Assembly: GCF_001757995.1 (NCBI RefSeq)
Contig: NZ_LXLV01000067.1
Coordinates: 1-64,000 of the forward strand
DNA: 64,000 nucleotides
Source of the DNA: Bacillus mycoides
GTDB lineage: Bacteria; Bacillota; Bacilli; Bacillales; Bacillaceae_G
Reading direction: 5' to 3'
Shown here: positions 1 through 8,428 of the stretch, piece after piece
Layout: each line of letters begins with the position of its first letter
Position numbering within the stretch: position 1 is the first letter of the stretch
Translations under genes and position numbers: made by a program
The notes under the pieces: model-generated
What the model was told of the DNA's origin: nothing
What the model saw: the letters and a program-made list of their open reading frames with translations, nothing else
The model's database searches: none

Positions 1-194
1 TTAAATCTGAAATGTTTTATCTCAATTATTATCAAACAAAAGAAGAATTGATTCAAGCAATTGAAACATACATCTATCATTATAACTACAAACGATTCCA
101 AAAACGACTCAATCATCGAGCTCCGATTGAATATCGAATCTCAATGGCTGCTTAGTCTTTTTTAAAAGCTGTCTACTTGACGGGGATAAGACCA
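1..194 (+). mobile_element. Right end of an IS3-family (IS150-like) insertion sequence
   Basis: The window opens inside an insertion sequence. It holds the last codons of the transposase and then a short non-coding end. The putative right terminal inverted repeat, read inward from position 194 on the minus strand, starts TGGTCTTATCCCCG and ends near GTAGAC, a pattern resembling IS150-type ends. The left end lies outside the window, so the target duplication cannot be checked. The boundary at 194 is inferred. Confidence 0.7.
3..155 (+). CDS. IS3-family transposase (OrfB), C-terminal fragment
   Basis: Only the last 50 codons are in the window, in reading frame 3, ending at TAG 153-155. The peptide contains HYNYKRFQKRLNHRAPIEYR, the typical C-terminal end of the DDE (rve) integrase domain of IS150-group OrfB transposases: the HYNYxRxQxxL and aPIEYR motifs. 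The catalytic DDE residues lie upstream, outside the window. Whether the full element is intact is unknown. Confidence 0.85.
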   Translation, partial: KSEMFYLNYYQTKEELIQAIETYIYHYNYKRFQKRLNHRAPIEYRISMAA

Positions 195-213
195 AAAAAC
201 TGTCTTTTTTATT

Positions 214-1230
214 TTATAGGAAAGAAACAAACGGTTTATCGCTGTTCTTCTCTTTTATAATAACAGCCTCGATTTTACTCTCGGACTTTATCTGTAATTG
301 AACTTTAGCATCTTTAGGGAATTGTTCTAACATACTTTGAACAGCTATTTGAGAGAGTGCCATTAATTCTGACTTACCATTATATTTAACGACAATATCC
401 ATCTTTAATTTATCCATCTTATTTTGCTTATAAGAAATCTTAGCATTAACAGGGATATAATCCCCTGGAGAAAATGCCTTCATTGCTTTAGAAAAATTCT
501 TTAGCTTATCATTATCTTCTCCATGTGCCCCCTCAAATTCTTGAGTAGGATACGAATACGACTTTTCATCAATAGTATCCCAATTTCCAAGGTTAGTCTC
601 ATTCTTTTGAACAGTAGCGCTTGAAATATAAGTACCATTCTTTAAAGAACTTGTACTTTCTTGCTTGAATATAGCAAACGTAATTGGAGATTTGTTATAT
701 TTATCATTTTTATTAATAGCTTCTATAAGCCCCTTAGCGACTTCAGTACCTTTAGAAATAGCTTCCTCATTAGATACACTTGAAGACATAGATAAACCAA
801 TAACAACACCAGATAAGCTTAATTCATTTGAATTCTGTTTGCCGAAGTAGTCCTGTTCTATAATATTAGTCAAAACTGGTACTTCTTGTTTCGTAACTAA
901 TTCATCAATTGTTTTCTCTGGAATATATTGATTTAATTGTAATACGTAATTTTCTGTATCGAATTTTTTTGAAGCAATATCCATTAAACCATTTTCATAT
1001 TCTGCTAAATCTAGTTTAGAATTAGTTTTAACATTAACTGTATTAATTACCTTTTGTTCTTTTAAAGGAATAACAGTTCTATAGTAATCCTTAGAAACAG
1101 CAGTTCTTGGAATCATACTTTTTTCTTTCGTATCTTTCTGTACAACTTCATCTTTCTTCTCAATAGTATTATTGCTGCAAGCCCCCAGTAATAAACTTAA
1201 GCTTGCGATGCATAACGCCATTTTCTTCAT
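214..1230 (-). CDS. CamS-family sex pheromone lipoprotein
   Basis: A 338-residue secreted lipoprotein. The N-terminus is a lipoprotein signal peptide with lipobox LLGAC (Cys about residue 18), followed by a charged linker. The body matches the CamS/YerH family: a YYRTVIPLKE segment, a LDLAEYENGLMDIA segment, a GVVIGLSMSS segment and the C-terminal ELMALSQIAV...KPFVSFL block. In enterococci and staphylococci the cleaved CamS signal peptide acts as a pheromone-like peptide; the function of the mature protein is poorly known. It is somewhat shorter than typical CamS proteins. It sits directly beside an IS end, and another CamS gene probably exists elsewhere, so this may be a paralogue. The SD before the ATG is weak. 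Confidence 0.75.
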   Translation of the reverse strand: MKKMALCIASLSLLLGACSNNTIEKKDEVVQKDTKEKSMIPRTAVSKDYYRTVIPLKEQKVINTVNVKTNSKLDLAEYENGLMDIASKKFDTENYVLQLNQYIPEKTIDELVTKQEVPVLTNIIEQDYFGKQNSNELSLSGVVIGLSMSSSVSNEEAISKGTEVAKGLIEAINKNDKYNKSPITFAIFKQESTSSLKNGTYISSATVQKNETNLGNWDTIDEKSYSYPTQEFEGAHGEDNDKLKNFSKAMKAFSPGDYIPVNAKISYKQNKMDKLKMDIVVKYNGKSELMALSQIAVQSMLEQFPKDAKVQLQIKSESKIEAVIIKEKNSDKPFVSFL

Positions 1231-1304
1231 TGCTTAAAACCCACTTTCAAAAGTCAATTTACTTAGTTTTAATGTATCTCTAGTGTACCATTAAATATAT
1301 TGCA

Positions 1305-1340
1305 ACAAAATAAAAAAGAAGCAAGCCCTTCGCTTGCCTC
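1305..1340 (-). terminator. Terminator after ytxJ
   Basis: Hairpin of GAAGCAAGC and GCTTGC arms around CCCTTC, followed on the minus strand by a T-rich run. Confidence 0.7.
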
Positions 1341-1343
1341 CCC

Positions 1344-1673
1344 CTATTTTACATTCTCTTCTAAAGCTTCTTTTTTAATATTCCAATGCGATGTATGCCA
1401 TACTACCATTCCATCTTTTATGTATAGCACTTGCGGAGATTCATGCTTAATGCTGTACTGCTCTGCAACATGGTTCGAAACATCTCTCGCATCTTGTACG
1501 TATAAGTAATATGCTGGCACTTCTCTTTCTTCACCGCAATACGCTTGAAACTCTGTATATGCACCGTGACTAATTGGGCATGTCGTACTATGTTTAAAAA
1601 GAACATAAGGCTCGTTCTTTTCTACTAACGCTTCAAGTTCTTCAATTGTTTCAATCTTCATCATACTCATCAT
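1344..1673 (-). CDS. ytxJ: YtxJ, bacillithiol-linked monothiol bacilliredoxin
   Basis: A 109-residue cytosolic thioredoxin-fold protein of the YtxJ family. It is thought to remove bacillithiol from S-bacillithiolated proteins (role known from the family). The single-cysteine motif CPISH is at residues 32-36 and a cis-Pro region (ESPQVLYI) follows. The gene starts at the first of several clustered Met codons, preceded by AGGTGAG. Its ATG overlaps the ytxG stop codon (TAATG), so translation is probably coupled. In B. subtilis the neighbouring gene ytxH lies between ytxG and ytxJ; it is missing here. Confidence 0.9.
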   Translation of the reverse strand: MMSMMKIETIEELEALVEKNEPYVLFKHSTTCPISHGAYTEFQAYCGEEREVPAYYLYVQDARDVSNHVAEQYSIKHESPQVLYIKDGMVVWHTSHWNIKKEALEENVK

Positions 1674-2182
1674 TACTCACCTCTCATGCGAAGTCTAGAG
1701 CGCTTCTCTCTCTTTTCAGCCTTCTGCTCAGCTTTCTCAAGTTTACGCTCTTCTTTTTCAATCTTTTTCTCTTGTCTCGTAGCACGGTAATGATTGTATA
1801 CTTCAATTGCTGCGCTGCTCCACTGTACAACTTGTGCTACTTTATCTGCATTATTTTCAATTTCGTCTGTAACAGACTCTGAAACATTGCGAAGCTTCGT
1901 ATTTAAAGAGTGAATCGTCGTTCCGATTCCATCTACACCTTCTACTACTTTATTTAGCGACTGTGACTTCTGTTGAATATCATCAGCTAACGCATTTGTC
2001 TTATGTAATAATTGCTCCGTCTCTACGCTTATTCCTTGCATTTGCTTTTCTAGACCTTCTAACGTGCTTGCAACGTTTTCTAACGTCTTCTGAACCGATA
2101 ACAACGTTCTGCATACATACACTACTAATACAGCGAAAGCAACCGCAATAATAGCCGCACTTACATATAAAAGAACTTGCAT
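1673..2182 (-). CDS. ytxG: YtxG, DUF948 membrane-anchored coiled-coil protein
   Basis: About 169 residues. One N-terminal membrane segment (LLYVSAAIIAVAFAVLVVYV) is followed by a long heptad-rich region with repeated Leu/Val spacing, as in DUF948 proteins, and a very charged Lys/Glu/Arg tail. The frame could start upstream at 2227, but the ATG at 2182 (MQVLLYV) has a good SD (GGAAGTGATGAA) and fits the family start. It is cotranscribed with ytxJ. In B. subtilis this operon belongs to the general stress (sigma B) regulon; the promoter was not identified here. Molecular function unknown. Confidence 0.85.
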   Translation of the reverse strand: MQVLLYVSAAIIAVAFAVLVVYVCRTLLSVQKTLENVASTLEGLEKQMQGISVETEQLLHKTNALADDIQQKSQSLNKVVEGVDGIGTTIHSLNTKLRNVSESVTDEIENNADKVAQVVQWSSAAIEVYNHYRATRQEKKIEKEERKLEKAEQKAEKREKRSRLRMRGE

Positions 2183-2369
2183 TTCATCACTTCCTTTATC
2201 TTTTTCATACTTTCTCTTATTATACAATCATTTTCCGTTTCGTTCTAATCCCTATCTTATCATTAGAATTTTCATACTTATTCGTTAACTGTAACATAAA
2301 TCATTCAACAAATTCCACTAAGTAGGTTACAATAGGAGAGGATACATAATTAGTAGGGAGGCTTTACAT

Positions 2370-3485
2370 ATGAAAGATCCACGTATTGAAAAGTTAGCAT
2401 ACAATTTAATTAACTACTCTATCCGATTACAAAAAGGTGAGAAAGTATTAATTGAAAACTTTGGCTTACAAAAAGAACTTGTAACAGCACTTGTAAAAGA
2501 AGCATATGCAGCTGGTGGTTTCCCATTCGTTTCTTTAAAAGATCATCAAGTAGATCGCTCTTTATTAATGGGTGCTACTGAAGAACATTTCGAACAAATC
2601 GCTGCATATGAAGCTAGTGTAATGAAAGATATGGATGCTTACATTGGCCTTCGCTCTGGTGATAACATTAACGAACAAGCCGATGTTCCAAGTGAACGTA
2701 TGAAAGTTCACGGCCAAACAGTTGGTAAAAAGGTTCATAGAGACATCCGTGTTCCGAAAACACGCTGGGTTGTTCTTCGCTACCCAAATGCTTCTATGGC
2801 ACAGCTTGCTAAAATGAGCACAGAAGCTTTCGAAGACTTCTACTTCGAAGTATGTAACTTAGATTACGGTAAAATGGATAAGGCAATGGATAGCCTTGTT
2901 ACATTAATGAATAAAACAGATAAGGTTCACTTAACTGGCCCTGGAACTGACTTAACATTCTCTATTAAAGACATTCCAGCTATTAAATGCTCAGGTCATT
3001 TAAACATTCCAGATGGTGAAGTATATTCTGCACCAGTTCGCGATTCTGTTAACGGTACAGTTTCTTATAACACACCATCACCTTACAACGGCTATACATT
3101 TGAAAATGTACAACTTAAATTTGAGAATGGCCAAATCGTTGACGCGACTGCAAACGATTCAGAGCGCATTAACAAAATCTTCGATACAGACGAAGGCGCA
3201 CGCTACGTTGGTGAGTTCGCAATCGGCGTAAACCCATACATCTTACATCCAATGGGAGACATTCTATTCGATGAAAAAATCGATGGCAGCTTCCACTTCA
3301 CACCTGGACAAGCTTATGACGATGCATGGAACGGCAACAACTCTAACATCCACTGGGATTTAGTATGCATTCAGCGCCCTGAATACGGCGGCGGTGAAAT
3401 TTACTTCGACGACGTACTAATCCGTAAAGACGGACGCTTCGTTGTAACTGAATTAGAAGCTTTAAACCCAGAGAACTTAAAATAA
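2370..3485 (+). CDS. ampS: M29-family aminopeptidase (AmpS-like)
   Basis: A 371-residue cytosolic metallo-aminopeptidase of peptidase family M29 (thermophilic aminopeptidase T/AmpS), which releases N-terminal residues from peptides using two metal ions. Family features are visible: the LTGPGTDLTF strand, the PDGEVYSAP motif carrying a metal-binding Glu, GEFAIGVNP, and the C-terminal FDEKIDGSFHF and NNSNIHWDL segments with metal-binding His and Asp residues. The length is typical. A clear SD (GGGAGG) precedes the ATG. Monocistronic, ended by the terminator at 3490. Confidence 0.92.
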   Translation: MKDPRIEKLAYNLINYSIRLQKGEKVLIENFGLQKELVTALVKEAYAAGGFPFVSLKDHQVDRSLLMGATEEHFEQIAAYEASVMKDMDAYIGLRSGDNINEQADVPSERMKVHGQTVGKKVHRDIRVPKTRWVVLRYPNASMAQLAKMSTEAFEDFYFEVCNLDYGKMDKAMDSLVTLMNKTDKVHLTGPGTDLTFSIKDIPAIKCSGHLNIPDGEVYSAPVRDSVNGTVSYNTPSPYNGYTFENVQLKFENGQIVDATANDSERINKIFDTDEGARYVGEFAIGVNPYILHPMGDILFDEKIDGSFHFTPGQAYDDAWNGNNSNIHWDLVCIQRPEYGGGEIYFDDVLIRKDGRFVVTELEALNPENLK

Positions 3486-3489
3486 TATG

Positions 3490-3522
3490 AAAAGCGCTCG
3501 GAATTCTATCCGAGCGCTTTTT
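3490..3522. terminator. Bidirectional terminator between ampS and a lipoprotein gene
   Basis: AAAAGCGCTCGG and CCGAGCGCTTTTT arms flank a short loop. Both strands end in T runs, serving convergent genes. Confidence 0.85.
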
Positions 3523-3524
3523 CA

Positions 3525-3959
3525 TTAATACTCTAATAATTTTTTAGCCACATCTTCTGGTACTTTAAAACTCATTTTCTTATTGTTCATTTCAATCTCA
3601 ACATAAGGGACATCTTTATATACTGTCATAGTACCAATTTCATGTAACTCTTTTTTATCTTTACTCGAATCTAATAATTTCGGTGTATCCTCTTGATACA
3701 TTTTAAACGTTTTCCCTTGCGGAGTATCCATAGGAGCCGATTCCATTTCCCACTCATCCATTTTGATTGATTCAAACAACTTTGTGATTTCTTTCTTATC
3801 GGTAATTGTTTTTTTATCACTCGAATCAGTAAGCGATTCAATTTCAATTTTTTGTGCCTTTTCTAAGCTAACATCAGACTTCTCTTTCTTCGCACTACAT
3901 CCTATTACTAGAATCGATACGGTTAGTAGCAACAAAAATAACGTACAGATTTTTTTCAT
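3525..3959 (-). CDS. Putative lipoprotein of unknown function
   Basis: A 144-residue protein with a signal peptide ending in lipobox VIGC (Cys 21). The mature part is Lys/Glu rich and begins with a flexible charged segment. It ends in a small domain with the segments KLFESIKMDEWEMES and TMTVYKDVPYVEIEMNNKKMSFKV. I do not recognise a family. It lies at the end of a three-gene minus-strand cluster with a 60-residue membrane protein and a PH-like membrane protein. Confidence 0.7.
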   Translation of the reverse strand: MKKICTLFLLLLTVSILVIGCSAKKEKSDVSLEKAQKIEIESLTDSSDKKTITDKKEITKLFESIKMDEWEMESAPMDTPQGKTFKMYQEDTPKLLDSSKDKKELHEIGTMTVYKDVPYVEIEMNNKKMSFKVPEDVAKKLLEY

Positions 3960-3971
3960 TTCTAATCCCCC

Positions 3972-4154
3972 TTATACGGAACTACTTTCCTCGCTTTTTG
4001 TTTGCTGAAAATGAAAATAAAATAAAAGCGTCACTGCGATAGTACCTATTAATATTGGGACATATAAAGGCAGCTCCCATTTAATATATACTCTAGTGCA
4101 ACCAACAAGCACAAACAAAATTTCCAAACAAAACAAAAGTTTTACATATTTCAT
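3972..4154 (-). CDS. Small membrane protein, unknown
   Basis: 60 residues with two predicted membrane segments (about residues 4-20 and 31-48) and a polar tail. The start codon overlaps the stop of the upstream PH-like gene (ATGA), which supports translation. The first segment ends LVGC, so it could instead resemble a lipoprotein signal. No family recognised. Confidence 0.55.
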   Translation of the reverse strand: MKYVKLLFCLEILFVLVGCTRVYIKWELPLYVPILIGTIAVTLLFYFHFQQTKSEESSSV

Positions 4155-4561
4155 TTCTTACCTACCATTTCTATTTTCACAAATGGATTTTCTTTCGCGA
4201 TAAGCGCCAAAAATTCATCCGGATCTTGCGGCATCGCAATCATATGTACTTTATACGCATTCGTTGTAATCTCAAATGATTTTCCAACTTGACGAACAAC
4301 TCTTATATCTTTTAATACAACGTCGTCATTTAAAATTCCGTATTTTAAAATACCATTTTCCACTTTATGTTTTTTAATGAACATTTCCCAAACGAGAGGG
4401 ACATTTACAATAAAACATAATCCCATCCCAATTAGAGCTGAAGCCCAATCCCCTTTTCTTGTAAAGAACATAACTATTGGATATATCACCATAAAAGCTA
4501 ACGTTATACTAACGAAAATTATTCCTAACTTACTTCTCTGAATTGGAAAGTTCATACCCAC
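4151..4561 (-). CDS. PH-domain-like membrane protein (YyaB type)
   Basis: 136 residues: two membrane segments (about 12-33 and 42-62), then a cytosolic bacterial PH-like domain with KHKVENGILKYG, VLKDIRVVRQ and the closing FLALIAKENPFVKIE block. This arrangement matches YyaB-like bacterial PH-domain proteins, whose function is not known. It is the first gene of a cluster with the 60-residue membrane protein and the lipoprotein downstream. Confidence 0.7.
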   Translation of the reverse strand: MGMNFPIQRSKLGIIFVSITLAFMVIYPIVMFFTRKGDWASALIGMGLCFIVNVPLVWEMFIKKHKVENGILKYGILNDDVVLKDIRVVRQVGKSFEITTNAYKVHMIAMPQDPDEFLALIAKENPFVKIEMVGKK

Positions 4562-4603
4562 ACCACCTAACCAAATTATACCATGTTTTCCATTTTAGTT
4601 CGT

Positions 4604-4634
4604 AAAAAAAGGCCATTTATAAATGACCTTTTTA
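4604..4634. terminator. Terminator after GNAT gene
   Basis: GGCCATTTAT and ATAAATGACC arms flanked by A and T runs. It can serve the minus-strand GNAT gene ending at 4632. Confidence 0.65.
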
Positions 4635-5123
4635 AACAGTATACCTATAAAATTTCTTATCTACCTCTAGCACTGGAAAACTTTTTGGCAACTCTTCTAT
4701 ACTCGCGCTTTGAAAACCATTCTTTTCGTAGAAACGGTGTGCTGCTAGAAATTTAACTGTTGTTCCTAAATAAATGTCTTCCAAATTCTTTTCCTTCGCC
4801 CAAGAAATTGCTGTTTGAAGTAGCATACTTGATGCGCCCCATCCTTTTCCGCGGAACTCTTTCTTCACGAACATTTTTCTTAGCGCTACTTGATGCTTCC
4901 CAATATCTAATAAAGCTATCGTTCCAACCACTTTACCATCATAAGTTGATACCCAAAAGTTTCCATAATCTCTTTGATAGAACGTTTCTATTTCTAGTAA
5001 GTCCGGCTGCTCTTCTTTCGTAATTGGGACATTGTACTCTTTTTGCTGAATATGAACAATGAGATCTACTACTTCATCTTGGAACTTACTTTCATATGGA
5101 ATAATACAAATCTTCTCGTTCAT
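4632..5123 (-). CDS. GNAT-family N-acetyltransferase
   Basis: 163 residues. The GNAT core is visible: VGTIALLDIG (beta 4), the acetyl-CoA loop of the R/Q-x-x-G-x-G/A type in KKEFRGKGWGASSMLL, and HRFYEKNGF near the C-terminus. It likely acetylates a small molecule; the substrate is unknown. The frame extends to 5138, but the ATG at 5123 has a good SD (GGAAGGAT) and overlaps the stop of the upstream acetyltransferase gene by ATGA. Confidence 0.85.
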   Translation of the reverse strand: MNEKICIIPYESKFQDEVVDLIVHIQQKEYNVPITKEEQPDLLEIETFYQRDYGNFWVSTYDGKVVGTIALLDIGKHQVALRKMFVKKEFRGKGWGASSMLLQTAISWAKEKNLEDIYLGTTVKFLAAHRFYEKNGFQSASIEELPKSFPVLEVDKKFYRYTV

Positions 5124-5668
5124 CGAATATCCTTCCATTCTGAAGCTAGTAAACTATATACAGCAATATCCTGAAAATGATCGTACACCCATTCTTCATC
5201 TCGTAAAATTCCATCTAACTTAAACCCTAAACGCTCTGGGATTGCGCGGCTTTTCGCATTTTCAACACCACAACGTATTTCAATTTTATTCAGCTTTAAA
5301 TTATCAAATGCATAATGAAGCACAGTCTTCACACTTCGCGTCATAATACCTTTTCCGCCAGCATCTTCTGCAAGATAATATCCAAGACTCGTAGCTTTCT
5401 TACCCCAGCTCACCGGATGAATCCCCACCATCCCAACGAGCTTTCCTTTATAACGTATGCCAGCTTCAAACCCATCGCCCTCTGCAAATTTCTTTAACCA
5501 CATCGGAAAAATCTCATTATACGCATCAGCTGATTTCGTCCCATCTACCCACGGAAGCCATCTTCTTAAATGATTACGGTTTTGATCTATTAATTCATAT
5601 AGTCCCTCTTTATGATGTTTTTCTAATAGTTGTAATTCGATTTCATCATCTACTCGGAGTGTGAACAT
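5120..5668 (-). CDS. RimJ/RimL-type (YdaF-like) acetyltransferase
   Basis: 182 residues of the Acetyltransf_3 GNAT family, related to ribosomal-protein-serine acetyltransferases and B. subtilis YdaF. Motifs seen: RNHLRRWLPWVD near the N-terminus, LGYYLAEDAGGKGIMTRS (acetyl-CoA binding), IEIRCGVENAKSRAIPERLGF. The substrate cannot be deduced. It forms a two-gene operon with the following GNAT gene by a 4-base overlap. Confidence 0.88.
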   Translation of the reverse strand: MFTLRVDDEIELQLLEKHHKEGLYELIDQNRNHLRRWLPWVDGTKSADAYNEIFPMWLKKFAEGDGFEAGIRYKGKLVGMVGIHPVSWGKKATSLGYYLAEDAGGKGIMTRSVKTVLHYAFDNLKLNKIEIRCGVENAKSRAIPERLGFKLDGILRDEEWVYDHFQDIAVYSLLASEWKDIR

Positions 5669-5763
5669 GTTTTTTAGCCCCCTTTTAGTTTTCTTATTAT
5701 TCTAACACTTATAGATGCAAAATGTTAAATATTCACACTTTCTTTTTTTATATACGAATAACC

Positions 5764-5803
5764 ACTATATATGATTGATATCTAGATATGAATCATATAT
5801 AGT
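5764..5803. promoter_or_regulatory. 40-bp palindrome, likely PadR operator
   Basis: Two perfect 13-base arms (ACTATATATGATT at 5764-5776 and its reverse complement at 5791-5803) surround a second palindrome ATATCTAGATAT at 5778-5789. Only the pair 5777/5790 is unmatched. It ends six bases before the padR start codon, so a bound repressor would block the promoter. PadR regulators usually bind such AT-rich inverted repeats and repress themselves; assignment to this PadR is inference. Confidence 0.7.
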
Positions 5804-5809
5804 TAAAGC

Positions 5810-6154
5810 ATGGAAAAAAATGATAATTTTATAATTCAATTACGTAAAGGTGTTTTTGATCTGGCTATTTTGTCTTTAATAAGCAAACAGCCTATGTATG
5901 GATATGAAATTACAAGTTCACTACAAGAAATCCCTGTATTTCATATTCCAAACGGTTCGATTTATCCTATTTTAAATCGAATTACAAAAAACAATTGGGC
6001 TATTTCCTATTGGGAAGAGTCCGGTGATGGCCCGAAAAGAAAATACTATCGGATTACAGATGAAGGGAGAGAAATATTGCATAATCGCTTAAATGATTAT
6101 GACGCAGTTTATCACGCTCTAATGTTATTAGCTAAAGGAGAGGATAAAAAATGA
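5810..6154 (+). CDS. PadR-family transcriptional regulator
   Basis: 114 residues, a PadR winged-helix repressor: QPMYGYEITSSLQEIPVFHIPNGSIYPILNRI is the recognition helix-turn-helix region, followed by the wing GPKRKYYRITDEG. It is short, lacking a long C-terminal dimerisation helix. The likely ligand is unknown. No good SD is seen before the ATG, only AGTTAAAGC; leaderless or weak initiation is possible. The stop overlaps the start of the next gene (ATGA), the usual PadR-HAAS arrangement. It is preceded by the palindrome at 5764-5803. Confidence 0.92.
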   Translation: MEKNDNFIIQLRKGVFDLAILSLISKQPMYGYEITSSLQEIPVFHIPNGSIYPILNRITKNNWAISYWEESGDGPKRKYYRITDEGREILHNRLNDYDAVYHALMLLAKGEDKK

Positions 6155-6813
6155 ACAAGGAACAATTCTTTTCAAATGAACTCATTGCTTCTTTCTTACA
6201 TGATTTTCACAAAGGTTTAATGGAGTTACCTACGTCAACAAGAGAACAACATGTGCTAGAAATCAAATCCGATTTATATGAAAACGCATTAAGTAAAGAA
6301 AGTGACGAGATATCCTTAGCAATCATCTCACAACAAGTTATTGAAGAATTTCTTCCTCCAAAAGAATTAGCAAAGGAAATCGCAGCAGAATATACAGATG
6401 TTATTCATGATGCGAAACACTCTACAAATACATTTATTAAATACTATACAGGTCTATCAATTGCTCCGCTTGGTGCTTTATCAATACCTATCGCACTTGG
6501 TTTTATAAATATCTCAGCTAATTTACCATTTTTATTAGCTTTTATCGCAAGCAACATTTGGTTTATTTTTAGAGAAAATCACTGGAATACAGATCTATTA
6601 AAATTCTTTAAAACAATGATTTCCTTTAGCACTAGATTATTAATTGCACTTCCATTTGCTTTTTTTGCTATTCGACTCATGGCAACAAAGCAATTCGATA
6701 TGTTTTCATTCTACTATTTAATTGGATATGTAATTTTCATTTCACTGTATATCGTTTTATTAAAACAACAATACAAAAAGAACAAACAATATCAACATAT
6801 CAACGCTTTTTAA
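6151..6813 (+). CDS. HAAS-domain membrane protein paired with PadR
   Basis: 220 residues. The first 80 or so form a HAAS-type helical domain (LIASFLHDFHKGLMELP..., EIKSDLYENA, IEEFLPPKELAKEIAAEY), which commonly pairs with PadR regulators. About four membrane segments follow (roughly 95-115, 118-135, 150-172, 185-205). A membrane sensor or modulator role is inferred from the pairing. Overlaps padR by four bases. Confidence 0.8.
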   Translation: MNKEQFFSNELIASFLHDFHKGLMELPTSTREQHVLEIKSDLYENALSKESDEISLAIISQQVIEEFLPPKELAKEIAAEYTDVIHDAKHSTNTFIKYYTGLSIAPLGALSIPIALGFINISANLPFLLAFIASNIWFIFRENHWNTDLLKFFKTMISFSTRLLIALPFAFFAIRLMATKQFDMFSFYYLIGYVIFISLYIVLLKQQYKKNKQYQHINAF

Positions 6814-6830
6814 AATATATCGAACACAAC

Positions 6831-6862
6831 AAAAAGACGCACAGCCATAGCTATGCGTCTTT
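6831..6862. terminator. Bidirectional terminator, HAAS gene / murC
   Basis: AAAGACGCA and TGCGTCTTT arms, with A and T runs on both sides, between convergent genes. Confidence 0.8.
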
Positions 6863-6866
6863 CTTC

Positions 6867-8177
6867 TTACTTCTCTGCAACTTGAACTTCTTTTACGTAA
6901 GCTGCTTCGAATTTTTGGATGTCACCTGCGCCCATGAAAATAAGAACGCCGTTTTTATGTTTCTTTAATACCTCTGTTGTTGTATCTGTAATTAGCTCTG
7001 CGCCATCGATACGTTTTTGCAGATCTTCAATTGTTAATTCACCTTTGTTTTCACGTGCTGACCCGAAAATATCACATAAATATACTTGGTCAGCTTTACT
7101 TAGGCTTTCCGCGAACTCATCTAAAAATTTCTCTGTGCGTGAGAATGTATGTGGCTGGAATACAGCGACAACTTCACGCTCTGGATGTTTTTGACGAGCT
7201 GCTTCAATCGTTGCATTAATTTCTGTCGGATGGTGTGCATAGTCATCAATGATAACTTGCTCTCCCATCGGTTTTTCATTAAAGCGACGTTTAACACCTT
7301 CAAATGTTGTTAGTTGATGTTTAACCGCTTCTACATCAACATTTTCGTAATGGCAAAGCGCGATAACTGCTAATGCATTTAATACGCTGTGATCGCCGTA
7401 TCCTGTAATTTTGAACGTGTCATAATACGTATTACGAACGAATACATCGAATATAGTACCATCAGTTCTCTTTTGAATGTTACGTGCTTGGAAATCATTA
7501 TCTTCTCCAAATCCATAGAAAATAACAGGTACTTTCGCTTGAATTTTTTGAAGTTCATCATCATCACCACATGCAATAATGCCTTTTTTCACTTGCAATG
7601 CCATCTCTTGGAATGCACTGAATACATCATTGATGTCTGAAAAATAATCCGGATGATCGAAATCAATATTTGTCATAATTGCATAGTCTGGATAGTAAGA
7701 CAAGAAATGACGACGATACTCACAAGCTTCAAATACAAAATACTTACTATTTTCTACCCCATGCCCAGTTCCATCTCCAATAAGGTAAGATGTTGGGTGT
7801 GCACCTTGCATTACATGGGCTAACAAACCAGTAGTTGATGTTTTTCCATGTGCACCCGTTACCGCAACACTTGTGTATTGGTTCATAAGGTCACCTAAGA
7901 AGTGATGGTAACGATGTACTGGGATATTTAATTCTTTTGCTGCTACGATTTCTTCATGCGTATCAGGAAATGCGTTTCCCGCGATAATCACTTGTCCTTC
8001 TTTAATATTATTTTTATCAAAAGGAAGGATGGAAATACCACGCTTTTCCAATGCTGTTTGTGTAAAGAAACGCTTTTCATAATCAGACCCTTGAACAGTA
8101 TGCTTCATGTCATGAAGAATTTGTGCTAATGAACTCATTCCTGTTCCTTTAATTCCTACAAAATGGTAAACTGTCAT
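6867..8177 (-). CDS. murC: UDP-N-acetylmuramate--L-alanine ligase MurC
   Basis: 436 residues. MurC adds L-alanine to UDP-MurNAc, the first amino acid step of cytoplasmic peptidoglycan precursor synthesis. The N-terminal Rossmann motif [11 protein letters not shown] binds the nucleotide substrate, the ATP loop GAHGKTSTT is near residue 108, and [11 protein letters not shown] and FQPHTFSRT are in the central and C-terminal domains. Length is normal for Bacillus. Monocistronic, with a clear ATG start. Confidence 0.97.
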   Translation of the reverse strand: MTVYHFVGIKGTGMSSLAQILHDMKHTVQGSDYEKRFFTQTALEKRGISILPFDKNNIKEGQVIIAGNAFPDTHEEIVAAKELNIPVHRYHHFLGDLMNQYTSVAVTGAHGKTSTTGLLAHVMQGAHPTSYLIGDGTGHGVENSKYFVFEACEYRRHFLSYYPDYAIMTNIDFDHPDYFSDINDVFSAFQEMALQVKKGIIACGDDDELQKIQAKVPVIFYGFGEDNDFQARNIQKRTDGTIFDVFVRNTYYDTFKITGYGDHSVLNALAVIALCHYENVDVEAVKHQLTTFEGVKRRFNEKPMGEQVIIDDYAHHPTEINATIEAARQKHPEREVVAVFQPHTFSRTEKFLDEFAESLSKADQVYLCDIFGSARENKGELTIEDLQKRIDGAELITDTTTEVLKKHKNGVLIFMGAGDIQKFEAAYVKEVQVAEK

Positions 8178-8428
8178 CTTAAAGAACCTCCAACATTTCG
8201 AACTAATACAACGGCCTATCTATAAGACAGTATATGAATCTTTTCTTATTTTGGTAATCATCATACATTTCTGATGCAGTGAATTTCTTTTTATATTCAC
8301 TTATCAGTGATAAACTCGTACGTACTTCTTTTATGTCCATAACACATTTATTATAGCAAAAAACAAGCCGCTATACTATGATAACAGAAAAACTGATAGG
8401 GTCAATCACCTATCAGTTTTTCTCGCTT
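8178..8428. other. Intergenic region between murC and nicotinate phosphoribosyltransferase gene
   Basis: About 250 bases. It carries the terminator at 8388-8421 and presumably the murC promoter. Two weak inverted repeats (GTGAAT...ATTCAC and CATCA...TGATG) near 8253-8303 could be operators or leader hairpins. No ORF is supported. Confidence 0.4.
8388..8421 (-). terminator. Terminator after nicotinate phosphoribosyltransferase gene
   Basis: Perfect 13-base stem AAAAACTGATAGG / CCTATCAGTTTTT with an 8-base loop. Confidence 0.85.
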
